Source: Ascidia mentula
Taxonomy: Eukaryota > Chordata > Ascidiacea > Phlebobranchia > Ascidiidae
Length of the DNA stretch: 64,000 nt
Direction of reading: 5' to 3'
Assembly: GCA_947561715.1 (NCBI GenBank)
Contig: OX387201.1
Location: forward strand, 3,924,001 to 3,988,000
Shown here: positions 35,843-49,700 of the stretch, one piece after another
How the letters are laid out: the number at the start of each line of letters is the position of its first letter
Position numbering within the stretch: the stretch's first letter is position 1
Made by a program: the position numbers and the translations under genes
Notes under the pieces: generated by a model
What the model saw: the letters and a program-made list of their open reading frames with translations, nothing else
The model's database searches: none
What the model was told of the DNA's origin: nothing

Positions 35843-38800
35843 TCAGTCACACAGTTTTGGTTTTTTGCTTTGGACGCTCCTAATGGCTTCTCCGCAAATG
35901 TGACACTTCTCAATTGAAGTGTAGCATTCATCGCAAGATCCATGTCCACACGGGACAAACGCAAGGTTACGTTGATTGTCTTCGCAAATGGCGCAAATTT
36001 CTGATTCCTGCATCGCTTGGAGCTGAAAATTACACAACGCTATAGGCTGAAATTATTTTGTCCTACTAGATATAAAGTGTCGTTCTGGTAATCGAAATTT
36101 AGCTCACCGTGTTGTTGGTGAACGGAATATAAGCGTAGGCTACATTGTCAGTCCACATATCAAATAATGACTAAGGACAAACAAAGCCTGATACAGCACT
36201 GATAAAGGTAATGTACATTTATAGCCGTTTCCTTGATAATCAAATAAATGTAAACCGCGCCTTGTACCGTTATTTATAAATACAATTTTATCATAAAGAA
36301 ACGAAACCACTAAATATTAAATAGTAACTTCGTTTTGCAATTGTTTTGTTTCCTCTTCGTAGGGCAATTCTTTCTTTGCGATTATTGTGTTGCACGAAAG
36401 GCATCTTTTCATTTTGACGCCACAATCTGCAAAAATATCATGTTATGTTTCAACATACGTGTATGATTTGTTTAAACAAAGTTTATAATATGGTTTGTGT
36501 GAGCTGCAAACACACAAAGTAAGTTATATGATTTGATGCGCGACATGTTGGCTTTACCTTCACACAAGATTTTATGACCACAAGGACGGAAAATGACCGC
36601 GGAAACCTTTTCTTCACATATCCGACATAACTCATTGGGCGATTCATCGGGTTGTTTCGATCCCCCCTTAAAGTTGAGTGAATATTATTTTATGGAAGTG
36701 AACCCTTTTCACAATGTCGAATTTGCCTACGACAAGATAAATTAAGTTAGTTTTACCGTGCTGGTGGTACTGCTGGCATCAGTGGTTTCAAATCGCCGCT
36801 TGTGTGAAAGTCCTTTTTGACCTGCATGGCATATAACATGAGCACAAAAAAACCCATGCATCGTTTGTCACAGTATTGAGCTTTGCTGCTGCTTTTAATG
36901 TATAGGTCATGACACAAATAATGTACGCAATAACTAGCAAAAATCAATTAAGAATATGTTGCTTTTTTACCTCGAGGTTCTGCATCCGTAGCCGATGATT
37001 GGCTAAGTACTGATTCTGAGGATGGTCCAGGCTCGCTAGGATTGGTTGACGTTTTCTGTGGTTTAGACCTAGAAGTATTGCTTGTGCCTGCAGAGCTTGT
37101 TTGTTGAAACGTCGTCGGTGTAGACCCTTCATGTAGAACGTTTGTTGTTTAAAGCCAAAACCTATATTCTTGTTTCGAACTAATAAGTTAAAAAATACTT
37201 ATTTCTTAAAACAACCATCAGGTCCACTCATGCTTCAATCTTTACCCATACAAGAAGACAAAATGAAAGACATACCCAGTCTTTTGTGACTTACCTGTTA
37301 CTTTCTTCAGTGTGGCGGGGTTGAAAACTCCCATGCAACCATCACCCACAATATCTGTGCCCAATTCCTCCTGGGCAAATTTTACCCAAACATCGTTGTC
37401 GGAATCGATTTTGAAGACACGTCCTTGTTTGTTCATCAACTGATAAAACATGACGGGTAAGATTAAAGTATTTTTGAACATACCGTGTAACTTCTTACGA
37501 TAACCATACGATGATGCCAACCCCCGTGACCTCTCTGCATCCGCTTTATTTGCGTGGGATGGAATTTAATTTCTACTTTGTCGCCAATTTTGAAAGGTCG
37601 CTCCTTGGTATTTTCCTGTGGGGCTCCTACAAACATGTAGATATATGTAATTTTTTGTGGAATTGGACCACTAAAATTACACTTCACGTTTACATTGCGA
37701 AGACGCAGTTGCGCTTATAATGTTTTTATATATGCAATATTATATATTTAGTCTGGTGATATGATCTCTGCTGGTTAGTTGTTAAGTAGTGTTGTGCTAT
37801 ATGTTAACACCCTGCAACTAAGAGTCACATCTTTCCTATTGACTCCAGGCAGGCATTTACCGACTGGGCGCAGAAATTCCTTGTAATACATGGGTCCGTT
37901 GGCAGGTGAAACACATTTGACATCCACCTGATTGTCACATCCCACCTTGCACGTGTTTGTGTTTCCATTCCCCCACTTCAACGAAGCCGCATCGTGGGCG
38001 TATTTGTCACGAAAACCTCTGTTCACGTCACATATAAACAGGTAAAGAATACACTAATGATAAACGTGTTGAGCAAGTAGTCGGCTTCGTCAGACATTTG
38101 TGCAAAATAAATGAATAATGATGACGAACCTAATGTCCAGAATTGTTCCTTGTTTTCCAGCTCCACCGTCCTGATCTTCCCAACCCCAATGCATTCCTCT
38201 TTGAACCACAGCACCAGGAAATAATCCACGGCTCTGAATACGCGCCGCAATTGTGTCACGAGGTGGAAGCAGCAATCTTCCAAAAAAATTTACATGAGAT
38301 AAACACAGGTAAATTCCTAAACAAATATTCAGGAGAAAATTTAAACCTTGCCTACCCTGATGACCCTGGAGTGTCGAATCTGATGAAACGATGTTTCAAG
38401 TCGTGTTTCTTTGCCATAAAGCATGTCGTGCAAAGATCGAAGTCTTCACACTCGTGGCATTTCCATCTTGCACCGCGCAGGCAATCGTCCTTTTCCTCGC
38501 ATCCGTGACACGAAACGTTTTCATGTTTAACACCTGCGAATGTGGATTAACGTAAGCAAAACCTTTCGTTGAGAATGCTGCAATGCAGGTATAAATAATG
38601 CATCAATAGAAATAAACAATATTGCCAGAAGAGCCTTTTTGTGGCCGTTGGATGAGCCAAACCTGCTTATCTATATTTAATGATCACATATAAAAATCCC
38701 AATGTAACCATGCAACTTTGTAATCTCAAATTGTTAGCTTTACATGAACCATACTTTAGTCTACAACCAGCAGGTTGTCTTTTTAGCGATATGTTTTGTA

Positions 38801-40976
38801 CGTACAAGATATCAATAGTTGCTTGTTTTGCAAGTTGTTCATTCGTTTTTTATACGTAACGACACAAGGATCACCAACACATAATTACCGCAAACCATTT
38901 TAAGTTATTTACCATGGGCAATCTAATTCTGATAGAACAGAAGGGTTTCCGAAACGTTTTTGCTCGCGACCCCATTCATTGCATTAAAATTTTCCTCCTC
39001 GTGTTCGAAAGTCGTATAATTTAAAATTTTTTTAAACAGTAATTTTCATTACATAGTAAACCGAGCAGTACTTTTCTGGTATATATGTTTTATTTTCTTG
39101 AAAACATGAGCTTTCGCGAGTCCCTCCCGCTTCATAGATGTAAATAATCAGGATTATCTATCAGGTGTCTGATTAAAACCTGAAAATTAGCCGTGCGACC
39201 CCCCAGTTTGTGAATTCCTGTGATGGTTAAATGTTCTCCTTTCATAAGCGATCAATATTTGAAGCAACAGCATATAGGGCAGTACCAATACTGCGCCATT
39301 TGTGGGCATGTAAAATATAAGTTACGAAATTAATTCAAAATCATAATTTTGTACCTGCTGGTCTGCTATCCAGTATAAGCAAGTCGTAGCTTCCATCGGT
39401 ATTGTAGGTGTTGCTGGCTCCGGCATCCCACACAACTTTTACACCCTCTCTCTCGATCTCTATAACTGTTCCAACATTTCCTTCACCACCGTCCTGGTTA
39501 CGTAAGCACATTTATTTTCAGTCTATAGATTTTTGTGCAGTAAATAATCAGACAAGGGTTCTCTCGACTGTAACTAAAATAATCACAAACGTTAAAGTTA
39601 CCAAACCTGGTTCATCCATTTCCACGAGTCGCTTCGCACTACTCTCGCTCCAAGCAGGTCTAAAAAATATTTAGCTTATAAGGCATTTACAGATTTGAAA
39701 AAACAAAAGCTTTTCCCGTGCTGCGAATGTAGAATCCCACTGCTGATACCACCATGTATTGTTGTAAACTAGCGGAAAGAGATTACCACGGTGCACTAAA
39801 CTTCTTGCCACATATTGCTTCGACCACAAAGTAATTATTCCGAAATATTTGCGCCAAACGTAGTATCCAAACAGTGTTGTTCTTTGGTCTAACACCCTGT
39901 ATTTTATACGTTACACGTCATTTAATGTGCGCTGTAGCGCAATTGACTTAAGATTCATGGCAATGATAGGGAAGTTATCATGACATAAAGTTTGCCATTT
40001 GTAGTTGCTTCAAAGTTGGTCATATACGAGAAGTTGGGAAGAAGGGACGTGCTGTGGGCACATGTAAGGTGAAGTTCAATGTTTATACTTAGATATTCGC
40101 ATTTTATGTGCAGTATGTTTGCATAAGCACACAAAAAAAAAGTTTACAAGTTTGAGCAAATAATACCCAAAACAAAGCGTTCTTGACTCTTTGAAAGAAT
40201 AGCACTCCATATATACCCACAATTCATTTTGCTAACTGGGAAATTTTGATAAAAGTAAAAGTATTACGTCGCCAAAATTTCCGCCAGTGTTTGTGTTCTA
40301 TTTTATAAGTTTAAAACGTACGACACTACGTTATGTAAACCTTCTAGTATATAAATGTATGGATAATACTGTCTGTACTGTACAATTTTTTCCGTCGTCT
40401 TCGGCGCCATCATCGTCATCATCTGCGTCATCTTCTAGGAGCATGTCCATGGTGATGTTAAAAGCAAGGAAAAGACGTTTCAGTTCCTCTGCGTCAGCAA
40501 GATCGATTAGAACTCGACTTTAATTAATTAGGACTCACTTTAACTATTTGTTGACGTGAGTTCCCCTTTTGATAAAGCACCGTTAAAGCTAATTCTTTGG
40601 ATGGTTACAAAACGACACGACCCATGGAAATGCGTTTTTGATTTACAAACGTTAGTTGACACGAAAATAAATTGAAACGAAAGTTTGTTTTTTCGATTTG
40701 AAGTAGACCTAATTTTTACCCCGGTTTCGTCTTCTCTCCAGTACGTCGTGTAAGGCCTGCCAAAATAATGTAGAAAAAATAACCATAAAAAACCTCTTCC
40801 TGTTCGACCAAAACCAAACGAGACGAAAGTTTTACCAATAGAGGGTCAACTTCTTCGGCCTCACAATCTTCCTCGTGGAGGATCTTTCCGATTATGTTGG
40901 AAAATGTTTCACCACAATTTTCACATTCAAACTCCTCAGGCGAAGATGGGTCCTCCGTGCTCTGATTGTTCCCCAT
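35843..40976 (-). CDS. MIB-like E3 ubiquitin ligase, copy A (short form, no ankyrin repeats)
   Basis: The start exon is 40976-40836: MGNNQS (N-myristoylation pattern), then a C2HC finger C-x2-C-x12-H-x3-C. Small acidic exons follow (about 40.73 kb; 40488-40384). Next come MIB/HERC2 domain 1 (39659-39607 and 39493-39355; GARVVRS...WKW, DGGEG); a ZZ finger (38533-38356; SCHGC...[12 protein letters not shown]); MIB/HERC2 domain 2 (about 38.28-38.13 and 38.02-37.83 kb; [12 protein letters not shown]); a REP unit (about 37.62-37.50 and 37.46-37.29 kb; [36 protein letters not shown]); a Ser/Thr/Pro linker; RING1 (about 36.66-36.56 and 36.43-36.33 kb; [15 protein letters not shown]); and RING2 (36.03-35.84 kb; CAICEDN, PCGHGSC, CHIC). 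It is roughly 650 residues. MIB proteins ubiquitinate Notch ligands and other targets; here there is no ankyrin block, so substrate choice may differ. No disabling lesion was seen. Confidence 0.85.
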
Positions 40977-42350
40977 ATTGAGACTTAATTCATGTGCCTC
41001 TCAACAAAAGGATATTTGCAACAGTAAGAATATCTTAAACCAATCTGACAACAAAACCTGTTACAAGAAATTAGTCTCTATCGCCATATAAGACTTTAGA
41101 TGTTAACAATCAAACAAACATCAGCCAACAACACTGAGAACTGTCAGTGAAAAAATGACACACTATATACTTTCGGCAACCTATTTCGTAACTTGGCCAA
41201 CGAAAATTATATGTGCGCATTTTGTGCAGTTTTTATTACAATGCAATGACATTTTTCGCAATATTGATGATATAAACGTAAAGTTTCATGTGCGGAAAAG
41301 ATTATTCTAGTAACAACCAATTATAACAATTATGTTTAATCCCACAAAAACACCTTTTTTGCCGGAAGGTAGAGTCAAAAGGCTATTATGCATATTTGCG
41401 CGCATGGAGACAGCAAGTACAGATAGGTTTGTGGAAGGTCATATAGTGATTTGCCAAGACAACAATTTGCATTGACGAATTTAATACTGTAACTGAAGGA
41501 AGTCTGAATGTTGCGAACTAGATTCACACGTTTTCGTCGGACATAAGCCAACTGTTTCTTGTCTTTTTTTGGTCTTTTGTACCCAGCTTACTTCTATCGA
41601 TAACTGTAAACCTGAAATCGCCTATTGCAAAGTTTCCACGTCAAGGTTTCGCATGATAAATTCTAGCTTGGAAAGGAATAAAAGTATACAACAGTGTTAC
41701 TTCAACTGGCTTCGATTATACCCCGATTATATGATATACCCACGGAAGTTTGATACACTGTATATGCACCATACACCAACACAATACGCATATTTACCCG
41801 CTAAAAAGCTTTGAAGAATGCAAGTTTCGGTACCTCCCAAAAGACAAAAACCTCCGGTATACAGCCAAACAACAAACCCCAAACAGTCGCTACAGTGGTT
41901 CAGCTATAACATAAAGGCGCAATTTATTGCGTCTGCTCACCCTGGGTTCAAAATGCGGAACTGAAATTGGTGACGCGTTTGTGTTTGCCTCGGACGTCCT
42001 GTCAAGTTCTATAAATTATAACAACCCAGACATGACCATTGCTTTAAAACGATAAGGTGCAAGCGAATAATAATCTTAATAAACCTTTTCGGGTATTTGC
42101 AATTTTTCTTGGTGCATTATATTTTAAACTATAAGGGCTAAAATTTAGAATCCGAAAACACCCTGCTTTAAGTTAACTTTTTCCAAAACGTTGCACGATG
42201 ACCGGTAACGTTTTATCTAACAAACATAAACCGTTCGTGACAAAAAGTTTTCTAATATAGTAAAAAGGGAAAGATGGGAAACAATCAGCGTCAACATTTC
42301 GTTAATATGACTCAATAAACCTAACGACAATTCCGCCTAACCCGGCATAA

Positions 42351-42474
42351 AATGAGGAACTGAAATTTGTGAGGTGTTTGTTATTGATTGTTACGTTTAT
42401 TGCATTATAATGCCGATAATAGTCTCGGAAGTTCCCGTACTGTAAAGGCCAAATGTACAAACGTTCGGAGACAA
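42351..42474 (+). repeat. Dispersed repeat, core copy 1
   Basis: This core of about 120 bp begins TGAGGAACTGAAATTTGTGA. It continues through a GATTGATTGTTACG stretch and ends with ACTGTAAAGGCCAA and a GCAAACGT-like tail. Further plus-oriented copies lie near 42700-42830, 43254-43375, 44061-44185, 44912-45030, 45717-45842 and 53176-53302, and an inverted one near 60180-60330. Many are preceded by a shared CAATTCGGCTTAAC motif. No transposase frame or clear terminal repeat was seen, so a degenerate non-autonomous DNA element or SINE-like unit is the best guess. Confidence 0.6.
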
Positions 42475-43223
42475 ATTAGCTTTTACGATTTCTATCTATG
42501 GTAGTAATGTAGATTGCTTTAACCCTGGTTTCTGTTAATGTTGTTCCGAAATTCGTCGTATGTGTCGACAGTTACCTTGAAGACCGGTTTGGCATATAAA
42601 CGATACAAACATCGTGGAAATTAACTTTGCGAACGTACATTCCAAAAGACACTTTGTTATTATGACGTTAATGCCCATTCGGCTTAACTCAGCAATAAAA
42701 TGAGAAAAAAGGAGGAAGTCGTAAGGTGTTTGTGATTGATTGTTACGTTTGCTGAATTATAATGCCGATAATAATCTCGGAAGTTCCCGTACTGTAAAGG
42801 CCAAAGGTGCAAACGTTTAGACAAATAAGGATCACACTTATCTGACAACGCCTAAAAGTCACTGTCTTCCAAATCCCAAGCCAGTGAAGACTACCGCTTA
42901 ATAAATGGAAGTGTTTTGCATTAGGTTTCATTAATCCTAAGACGAGTGTCTGTTATATATTTTTTTGTTCGTATATTCACGCCTTCTCAGCAACTGAAGA
43001 TTATTTTAAAGTGAAACAGCAAATTTTACCTTGTTGTTATCTGTGAAGCTCCTTCCCAAAAATTTAGAGAAAATAGCCTATTTTACACGTGCGTCAATAA
43101 TTAACCGGTTGTGAAGTGTTTATCTACAGCATATCGTAATTCAATAAATATGTCTCAATATCATATTAGTATGATCTTGCAAATACGCAAACTTTCTAAA
43201 AATTATTTGCATACATTTGGGGA

Positions 43224-44406
43224 GGCTTATAAAATGCTATAAACCAGCTACAAAATGAGGAACTGAAATGTGTGAGGCGTTTTTGATTAATTGTTAGGTA
43301 TAGGTATCATATTGCCTATAATAGTCTCGAGGCGGAAGTCGCCATACTGTAAAGGCCAAAGGTGCAAACGTCTGGTGACAAATTAGCTTATACGATTTCT
43401 ATGGTAGTAATGTAGATCGCTTCAACCCTGGTTTCTGTTAACTTATGCAAATAGTAAGAGGTTTGAGGAACGATATTTGCTGCAGTTACGAAAAATATAT
43501 TTTTTTGCATTGTTGTAGTTTATTACCAACAACAACGAGACGGTGTAACGCACACACAAAGGTAAATTGTGAATGCCTTTGACGACACCAAGGATCTCTT
43601 TATAGAAAGGGTCACGTGACACTACCGCGTTGTGGAATCAATCATGCGAAACACCTAATACTTTACCCCTCCCCCAATTTTCTCAAAATTCAAATAGCAT
43701 TGTGCACACTTTATACAACGCGATACAAATCTAGTCGAACCGGCGTTCTACAAAACGACCAGAACGCGAGAGCAGTTGATGTTGTGTTCCGAAATCTGTC
43801 GTAAAAGTCTTGACAATTACATTGAAATGAAGTTAAGTTATGAATGTATACTTCATTGGACATGTACAAATTGAATATAGTTATTCAAAATTTACATCAG
43901 TGCAGCCCAACAAATTTATACCCACAGGTATATATAATGTAACAAAATACTATTAATAATCCCGACAGTAGTTCAGTTTAACCACCAATGCTCTGTGTAC
44001 AACAGTCTTTAATATGACTAAATATGCCTAATGTCAATTCGGCTTAACTTAACAATAAAATGAGGAACTGAAAATTGTGAGGTGTTTGTGATTGATTGTT
44101 ACGTTTATTGCATTATAATGTCAATAATAGTCTCGGGGCGGAAGTTGCCGTACTATAGAGGCAAAGGGTGCAAACGTTTTGAAAAATAAGGTTTACATTT
44201 ATCCGACAACGCCTGAAAGTCACTATTGTCTTCCAAATCCCAAGCCATTCAAGACCAAATAGAAGTGCTTTGCATAAGGCATTATTGATCCGAAGTACCT
44301 GTCAACTAGGTTTGAAAGAACACATTTTTCGTTGTTAAACTGTTGTCGATGTTATTTTTAGGGTCTAGCAAGGATTGCTCTCTCGTTGCAAATCTGGCTT
44401 TTGTCA
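43224..44406 (+). repeat. Long direct duplication, unit 1
   Basis: This unit begins GGCTTATAAAATGCTATAAA and ends at GGCTTTTGTCA. The same sequence with scattered substitutions recurs at 44878-46060, offset 1654 at both ends, so the two 1183-bp units differ by little or no net indel. Each unit contains two dispersed-repeat cores. The 471 bp between the units is different sequence. Confidence 0.85.
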
Positions 44407-44877
44407 AGTTATGAATAGTAAGAGGTATCGCTTGTGGAACGATATTTGCTACAATTACGACAAATACATTCATTACGGCAGCAATTTGCTTTTCTTTTTT
44501 TGCTTAAAAATGCAATTCTAAAGACGTTTCACGATACAGTTTAGTGGATAATAAACTTTTTTTGATATATTCCAGTATCGTCGCATGAGAGATGGCAAAA
44601 TAGTTATGTTTATGTTATTTTTACTACATAGAAATTAGCAATTAACCACATGTACAGCACACACAAATTAGTCGATTCTGTTTAGCCCAACTAGAAAACG
44701 GGGATCTGAACTTTGTGACGCAGTTGTGATTGACTGTTTTGTTTTGTCAAATTGTACGCAAACTGTTGTTCTCATAGTCACGCCTATTCGCAGAGACGAT
44801 AGTTCAGTTTACCCACCAATGCTCTGTGTACACAACACTTAGTCTTTAATATGGCTGAATATACCGTATGGCGATTC

Positions 44878-46060
44878 GGCTTATAAAAGGCTATAAACCA
44901 GCTTTAAAATGAGGAACTGAAATGTGTGAGGCGTTTTGATTAATTGTTAGGTATAGGTATCATACTGCCTATAATAGTCTCGAGGCGGAAGTCGCCATAC
45001 TGTAAAGGCCAAAGGTGCAAACGTCTGGTGACAAATTAGCTTTTACGATTTCTATGGTAGTAATGTAGATCGCTTCAACCCTGGTTTCTGTTAACTTATG
45101 CAAATAGTAAGAGGTTTGAGGAACGATATTTGCTGCAGTTACGAAAAATATATTTTTTTGCATTGTTGTGGTTTATTACCAACAACAACGAGACGGTGTA
45201 ACGCACACACAAAGGTAAATTGTGAATGCCTTTGACGACACCAAGGATCTCTTTATAGAAAGGGTCACGTGACACTACCGCGTTGTGGAATCAATCATGC
45301 GAAACACCTTATACTTTACCCCTCCCCCCATTTTCTCAAAATTCAAATAGCATTGTGCACACTTTATACAACGCGATACAAATCTAGTCGAACCGGCGTT
45401 CTACAAAACGACCAGAACGCGAGTGCAGTTGATGTTGTGTTTCGAAATCTGTCGTAAAAGTCTTGACAATTACATTGAAATGAAGTTAAGTTATGAATGT
45501 ATACTTCATTGGACATGTACAAATTGAATATAGTTATTCAAATTTACCATGCATCAGTGCAGCCCAACAAATTTATACCCACTGGTACATATAATGTAAC
45601 AAAATACTATTAATAATCCCGACAGTAGTTCAGTTTAACCACCAATGCTCTGTGTACAACAGTCTTTAATATGACTAAATATGCCTAATGTCAATTCGGC
45701 TTAACTTAACAATAAAATGAGGAACTGAAAATTGTGAGGTGTTTGTGATTGATTGTTACGTTTATTGCATTATAATGTCAATAATAGTCTCGGGGCGGAA
45801 GTTGCCGTACTATAGAGGCAAAGGGTGCAAACGTTTTGAAAAATAAGGTTTACATTTATCCGACAACGCCTAAAAGTTACTGTCTTACTAATCCCAAGCT
45901 ATTCAAGACCAAATAGAAGTGCTTTGTATAAGGCATTATTGATCCGAAGTGCTTGTCAACTAGGTTTGAAAGAACACATTTTTCGTTGTTGAACTGTTGT
46001 CGATGTTATTTTTAGGGTCTAGAAAGGATTGCTCTCTTGTTGCAAACCTGGCTTTTGTCA
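44878..46060 (+). repeat. Long direct duplication, unit 2
   Basis: This is the second copy of the 1183-bp unit at 43224-44406. It ends where sequence shared with the flank of copy A (AAACTCCTCTCATAAG) begins. The near-identity implies a recent event, by unequal exchange between repeat copies or by replication slippage. Confidence 0.85.
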
Positions 46061-46726
46061 AAAAAAACTCCTCTCATAAGTTTTGATATAGATACAATCT
46101 CGTTTCAAGCTCTCAGAAAAACCCAAGAAAAGAGTAGCGACTGAAGCGATGCTGAAAAATACGGCAATTACTGCTGATGACGTAATGAAGCTAAACCCCT
46201 GCAAGGCACTTTTAAGTGGCTTGCTTGGCTTCCTTGTATATATTTATCGCGTTATGACATAAAGCGTTGAACTAGGACCCAAATTCAAACATACATTACA
46301 TTTTCACGTGCGAGCTTATCAAGCTTTATGACTTTTTACCACATATATTGTAAAGAAGTGTGTCAAAATCTTGATTATTTATTTTAACGATTTTTACACT
46401 TATTACAGTATATAAACAAAACCGAAGAGCATTGTAATTACACCAACAAAAAACTGCCCACTGTCAATGTTACCGTACGCAGACTAAATATTGATATGTT
46501 GGTTCCAAAGCAAATTAGGTACACAAAGCGCCCCATAATGACAAACGTTTTTCAACTGGGATAAAAGCGTTTGAGAAAACATTCCTTAAATAAGCATAGA
46601 TATGAGAGTGATATGCTCTGGTGCAAAAGTGACGCATATTTATGGGTATAACGCAAAAATATTTATACGCGAAAAAACTATAGGATTTCTGTGTATATAC
46701 GAATGACCAGTCACACAACGTCTTGC

Positions 46727-49700
46727 TCAATACAACTTTAGGACGCTCTTGATGCCTTCTCTGCAAATGTGGCACTGCTGCTCAAGACCAGGGCAGCATT
46801 CATCACACGAACTATGACCACACGGAGTGAAGGCAACGTTACGTTTTCTGTCCTTGCAAATGGCGCAAGTTTGCGATTCCTTGATCTCCTCAAGCTGAAA
46901 GTTCAACGTCGTAATTAATCATATATGATGAAAAACACCCCTTTGTCAATTTTCCTTGGCTGTGTGAACTTGTTTAGCGGTATTTACGTTGCGGAATTTT
47001 TGAAAGAGTAAGTACGTGAATATTAAGAGGACTTGATTTACTGCACAAACATTGTTACGCTGAATTTGTTTTGTTAGACATTACTTAGTATTCTGTTTAA
47101 AAAAATACAACGATACGAAAGGCCGTTTTTGCCACAGTTACTCAATCTAAACTTCCGCACTTTACATTTCAAAGTGGAATGTGTTTGTGGTCGTGTTATT
47201 TAGAATAAAATAAAAATTAAATTACACTTGTATCGTCATTTTCCCTACACCAGAAACGAAACCACTCGCAAATAAGAATACGAAAATACCGGCCCATAAT
47301 GCAGACAACCTTATATCATGCTTGTTCAATACGTTTTGGCGGTCATCAGAATTTTGACATATTTCGCAAATAGTAAATAAATTGTTGAATAAAAATGAAA
47401 AGACCAACAAATAAAACCTTGGTTTTCAACTTTTGTTTTTGCTCTTCACATGGCAACTCTTTCTTGGTGATTTCTGTTCTGCAGTCAAGGCATCTTTTCA
47501 TCCGGGAGAATAGGCTACAATCTACGAAAATCTCACGTTATACGTCGTAAGAAATGAGTAATGCGCGACATGTTAGCTTTACCCTGACACAAGATTTTAT
47601 GCCCACAGGGACGGAAAATGACCGTGGAATCCTTCTCTTCGCAGATCCAACAAACTTCAGTAGACGAATATCCGGGTGCCGTCGCTTCCTGATCTTCTAC
47701 TTCTTCCTGAAATGGACGTAAACATTTTTTTATTTTATTTCACAGGCCTTTTTTGCTTTGCCAAATTTTCTAAATATGAAAGGTATAGCGGCAACAATTT
47801 TACCCTGGTGCTTCCACTTTTATCGGTTCCAATTGCCGGGCTCAGTGTATCTCCTTCTTCACCTGTGAGACATACAATTGTATCTGTTTTGTACCTCGGT
47901 ATTATTAAACAAGCATGTTCATTAGTGATGCAAAGAAAACTTTGCCCACACGATCCAAACCTGGAACCAGTTGCAAAACTTCTTTGTGGTAATAGAAAAT
48001 AGTATTTTCTAGATTCAATCCCATTCTGTCATCGACTCTGTATTTAACGCTGACAATACCGTCTGGCTTGATCGCACAAACCGTTGCTTTTTTTCCATTC
48101 ATCTGACGAAAAAACAAATAATCTGTTCAAAAATGTGTGCCGTATGTATGTCAAAGGGAAAAGAAACTATAGGCTCGAGTATATATCTTCAATAGATGTT
48201 GGTGCTGATAATTTATCATAACTTAGAGGAATGAATTCGTGTCACTGTTGCATGTCACACAGGTAAAATACTTACAACAAGAAAATTTTCCAAACACAAA
48301 ACACACACATGCAAACCTTTTCCATTTCGTCGCTCCAGGTATTGGTGTGAGCCACCATAAAGTCCTTCAGGGTGCTCACAGGCAAAGTACATCTCACAAC
48401 ATCTCCTTCCTTGAATTCTTGGCTTCCTGGCGGTGAACTGGGTCCAGGAAGTTCCTTCACACCTACATTTTCGCGGATTTCTTTAGACACTCGTTTGGGT
48501 GTTGGCGGATCTGCCAACAGCCAACAAAAATTAAGACATGGCTAAAAATGAACGATGTAGACTTTTTTAAGCAGATCGATTGCTGAGAAAAGCGTATATG
48601 AATTCATGCATCATGATTTACTTAAAAAACAATCAACGGCATTCAAATTTAAAGCATAATGCATTACATGAAACAAAAATATTTAATTAATCAGAATTGT
48701 TCTTCTGGCACTTAAGTTTCTAAAGTGTTTATTTGAAACCGACGTTTCGTCTGCCATCCGGCGAGACTTCCTCGCAGGGTTATGTCAACAATAATGCATC
48801 AAGCGCATAATCACTAAAAACGCAAGAAAAAATGTAAGAAAACACAAGACAAAGGGGGAACGGATAACATTGGCACCGCTTGTATCGTCACGTGACCAGG
48901 TGTGTAGCGGGGCGTAACACTTACAACAAGTTGTTGTAAACCGCTGGAAAGTACACACATTGCTCCTTGTCATTCACGCAATGGTTATTCTTGTGAATGT
49001 GGAGCGCAAAAATAGCAGTATAAAAATATTTAAATAATGTTCGAACTAAGAACGTTTCCGTGAAAAGATAAAAAGTCATATTTTTTGAGAGACAAGCATT
49101 AAAACAGGTCATTTCAAGCGTCGCATTATCTCGTATGTTTTGTTGCATACAAAACAAAACTTGTTCCTCATCCCGACGCAAAAATATTGGTAAATTAAGT
49201 CCCACCTAGACTTTCATGATACCTGTTACTTTCTTAAGTACAGCGGGGTTAAACATTGCAATGCATTTATCGTCCCCAAAGTCGATGGCCAAATCCCACC
49301 GGTCGTATTTCACCAGAACATCATTATCGGAATCGATGCTGAACACACGTCCGTGTTTGTTCATAAGCTGATAAAACATGTCGGGTAAGATTGGAGAATT
49401 TTTGCACATAACGTTTGACTACTTACGACAACCATATGATTTTGCCACCCCCCGTGACCTTTCTGCATTCGCTTCATTTGCGTGGGATGAAATTTGATTT
49501 CTACTATGTCTCCGATGTCGAAAGGTCGCTCTTTGGTATTTTCTTGAGTCGATCCTACAAAAAAGTATGGATTTTCGAAAAATCGGTAATATACTTGTAA
49601 ACAATAGAAAGACCTCTGGGAAAAAAATCAATTAATGTATATTATTCTCAATCCCTATGCTTTGTTGTTGAATGGTTTTGTTTCTATATTCACATCATGG

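Larger units (their letters stand above)
40977..46726. other. Repeat-rich spacer between MIB-like A and B
   Basis: There is no gene here. The spacer holds several copies of a dispersed repeat (cores near 42.35, 42.70, 43.26, 44.06, 44.91 and 45.72 kb) and a long direct duplication, listed separately. The last 600 bp are the 3' flank of copy B. Short open frames inside the repeats (e.g. 43616-43804 and 45269-45457, nearly identical) owe their similarity to the duplication, not to coding constraint that I can see. Confidence 0.5.

Noticed and set aside
43616-43804. Open frame repeated almost unchanged at 45269-45457, with a related frame on the minus strand near 60.5 kb
   Set aside because: The similarity follows from the 1183-bp duplication and repeat blocks. 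There is no domain, and non-coding flanks are conserved equally well.
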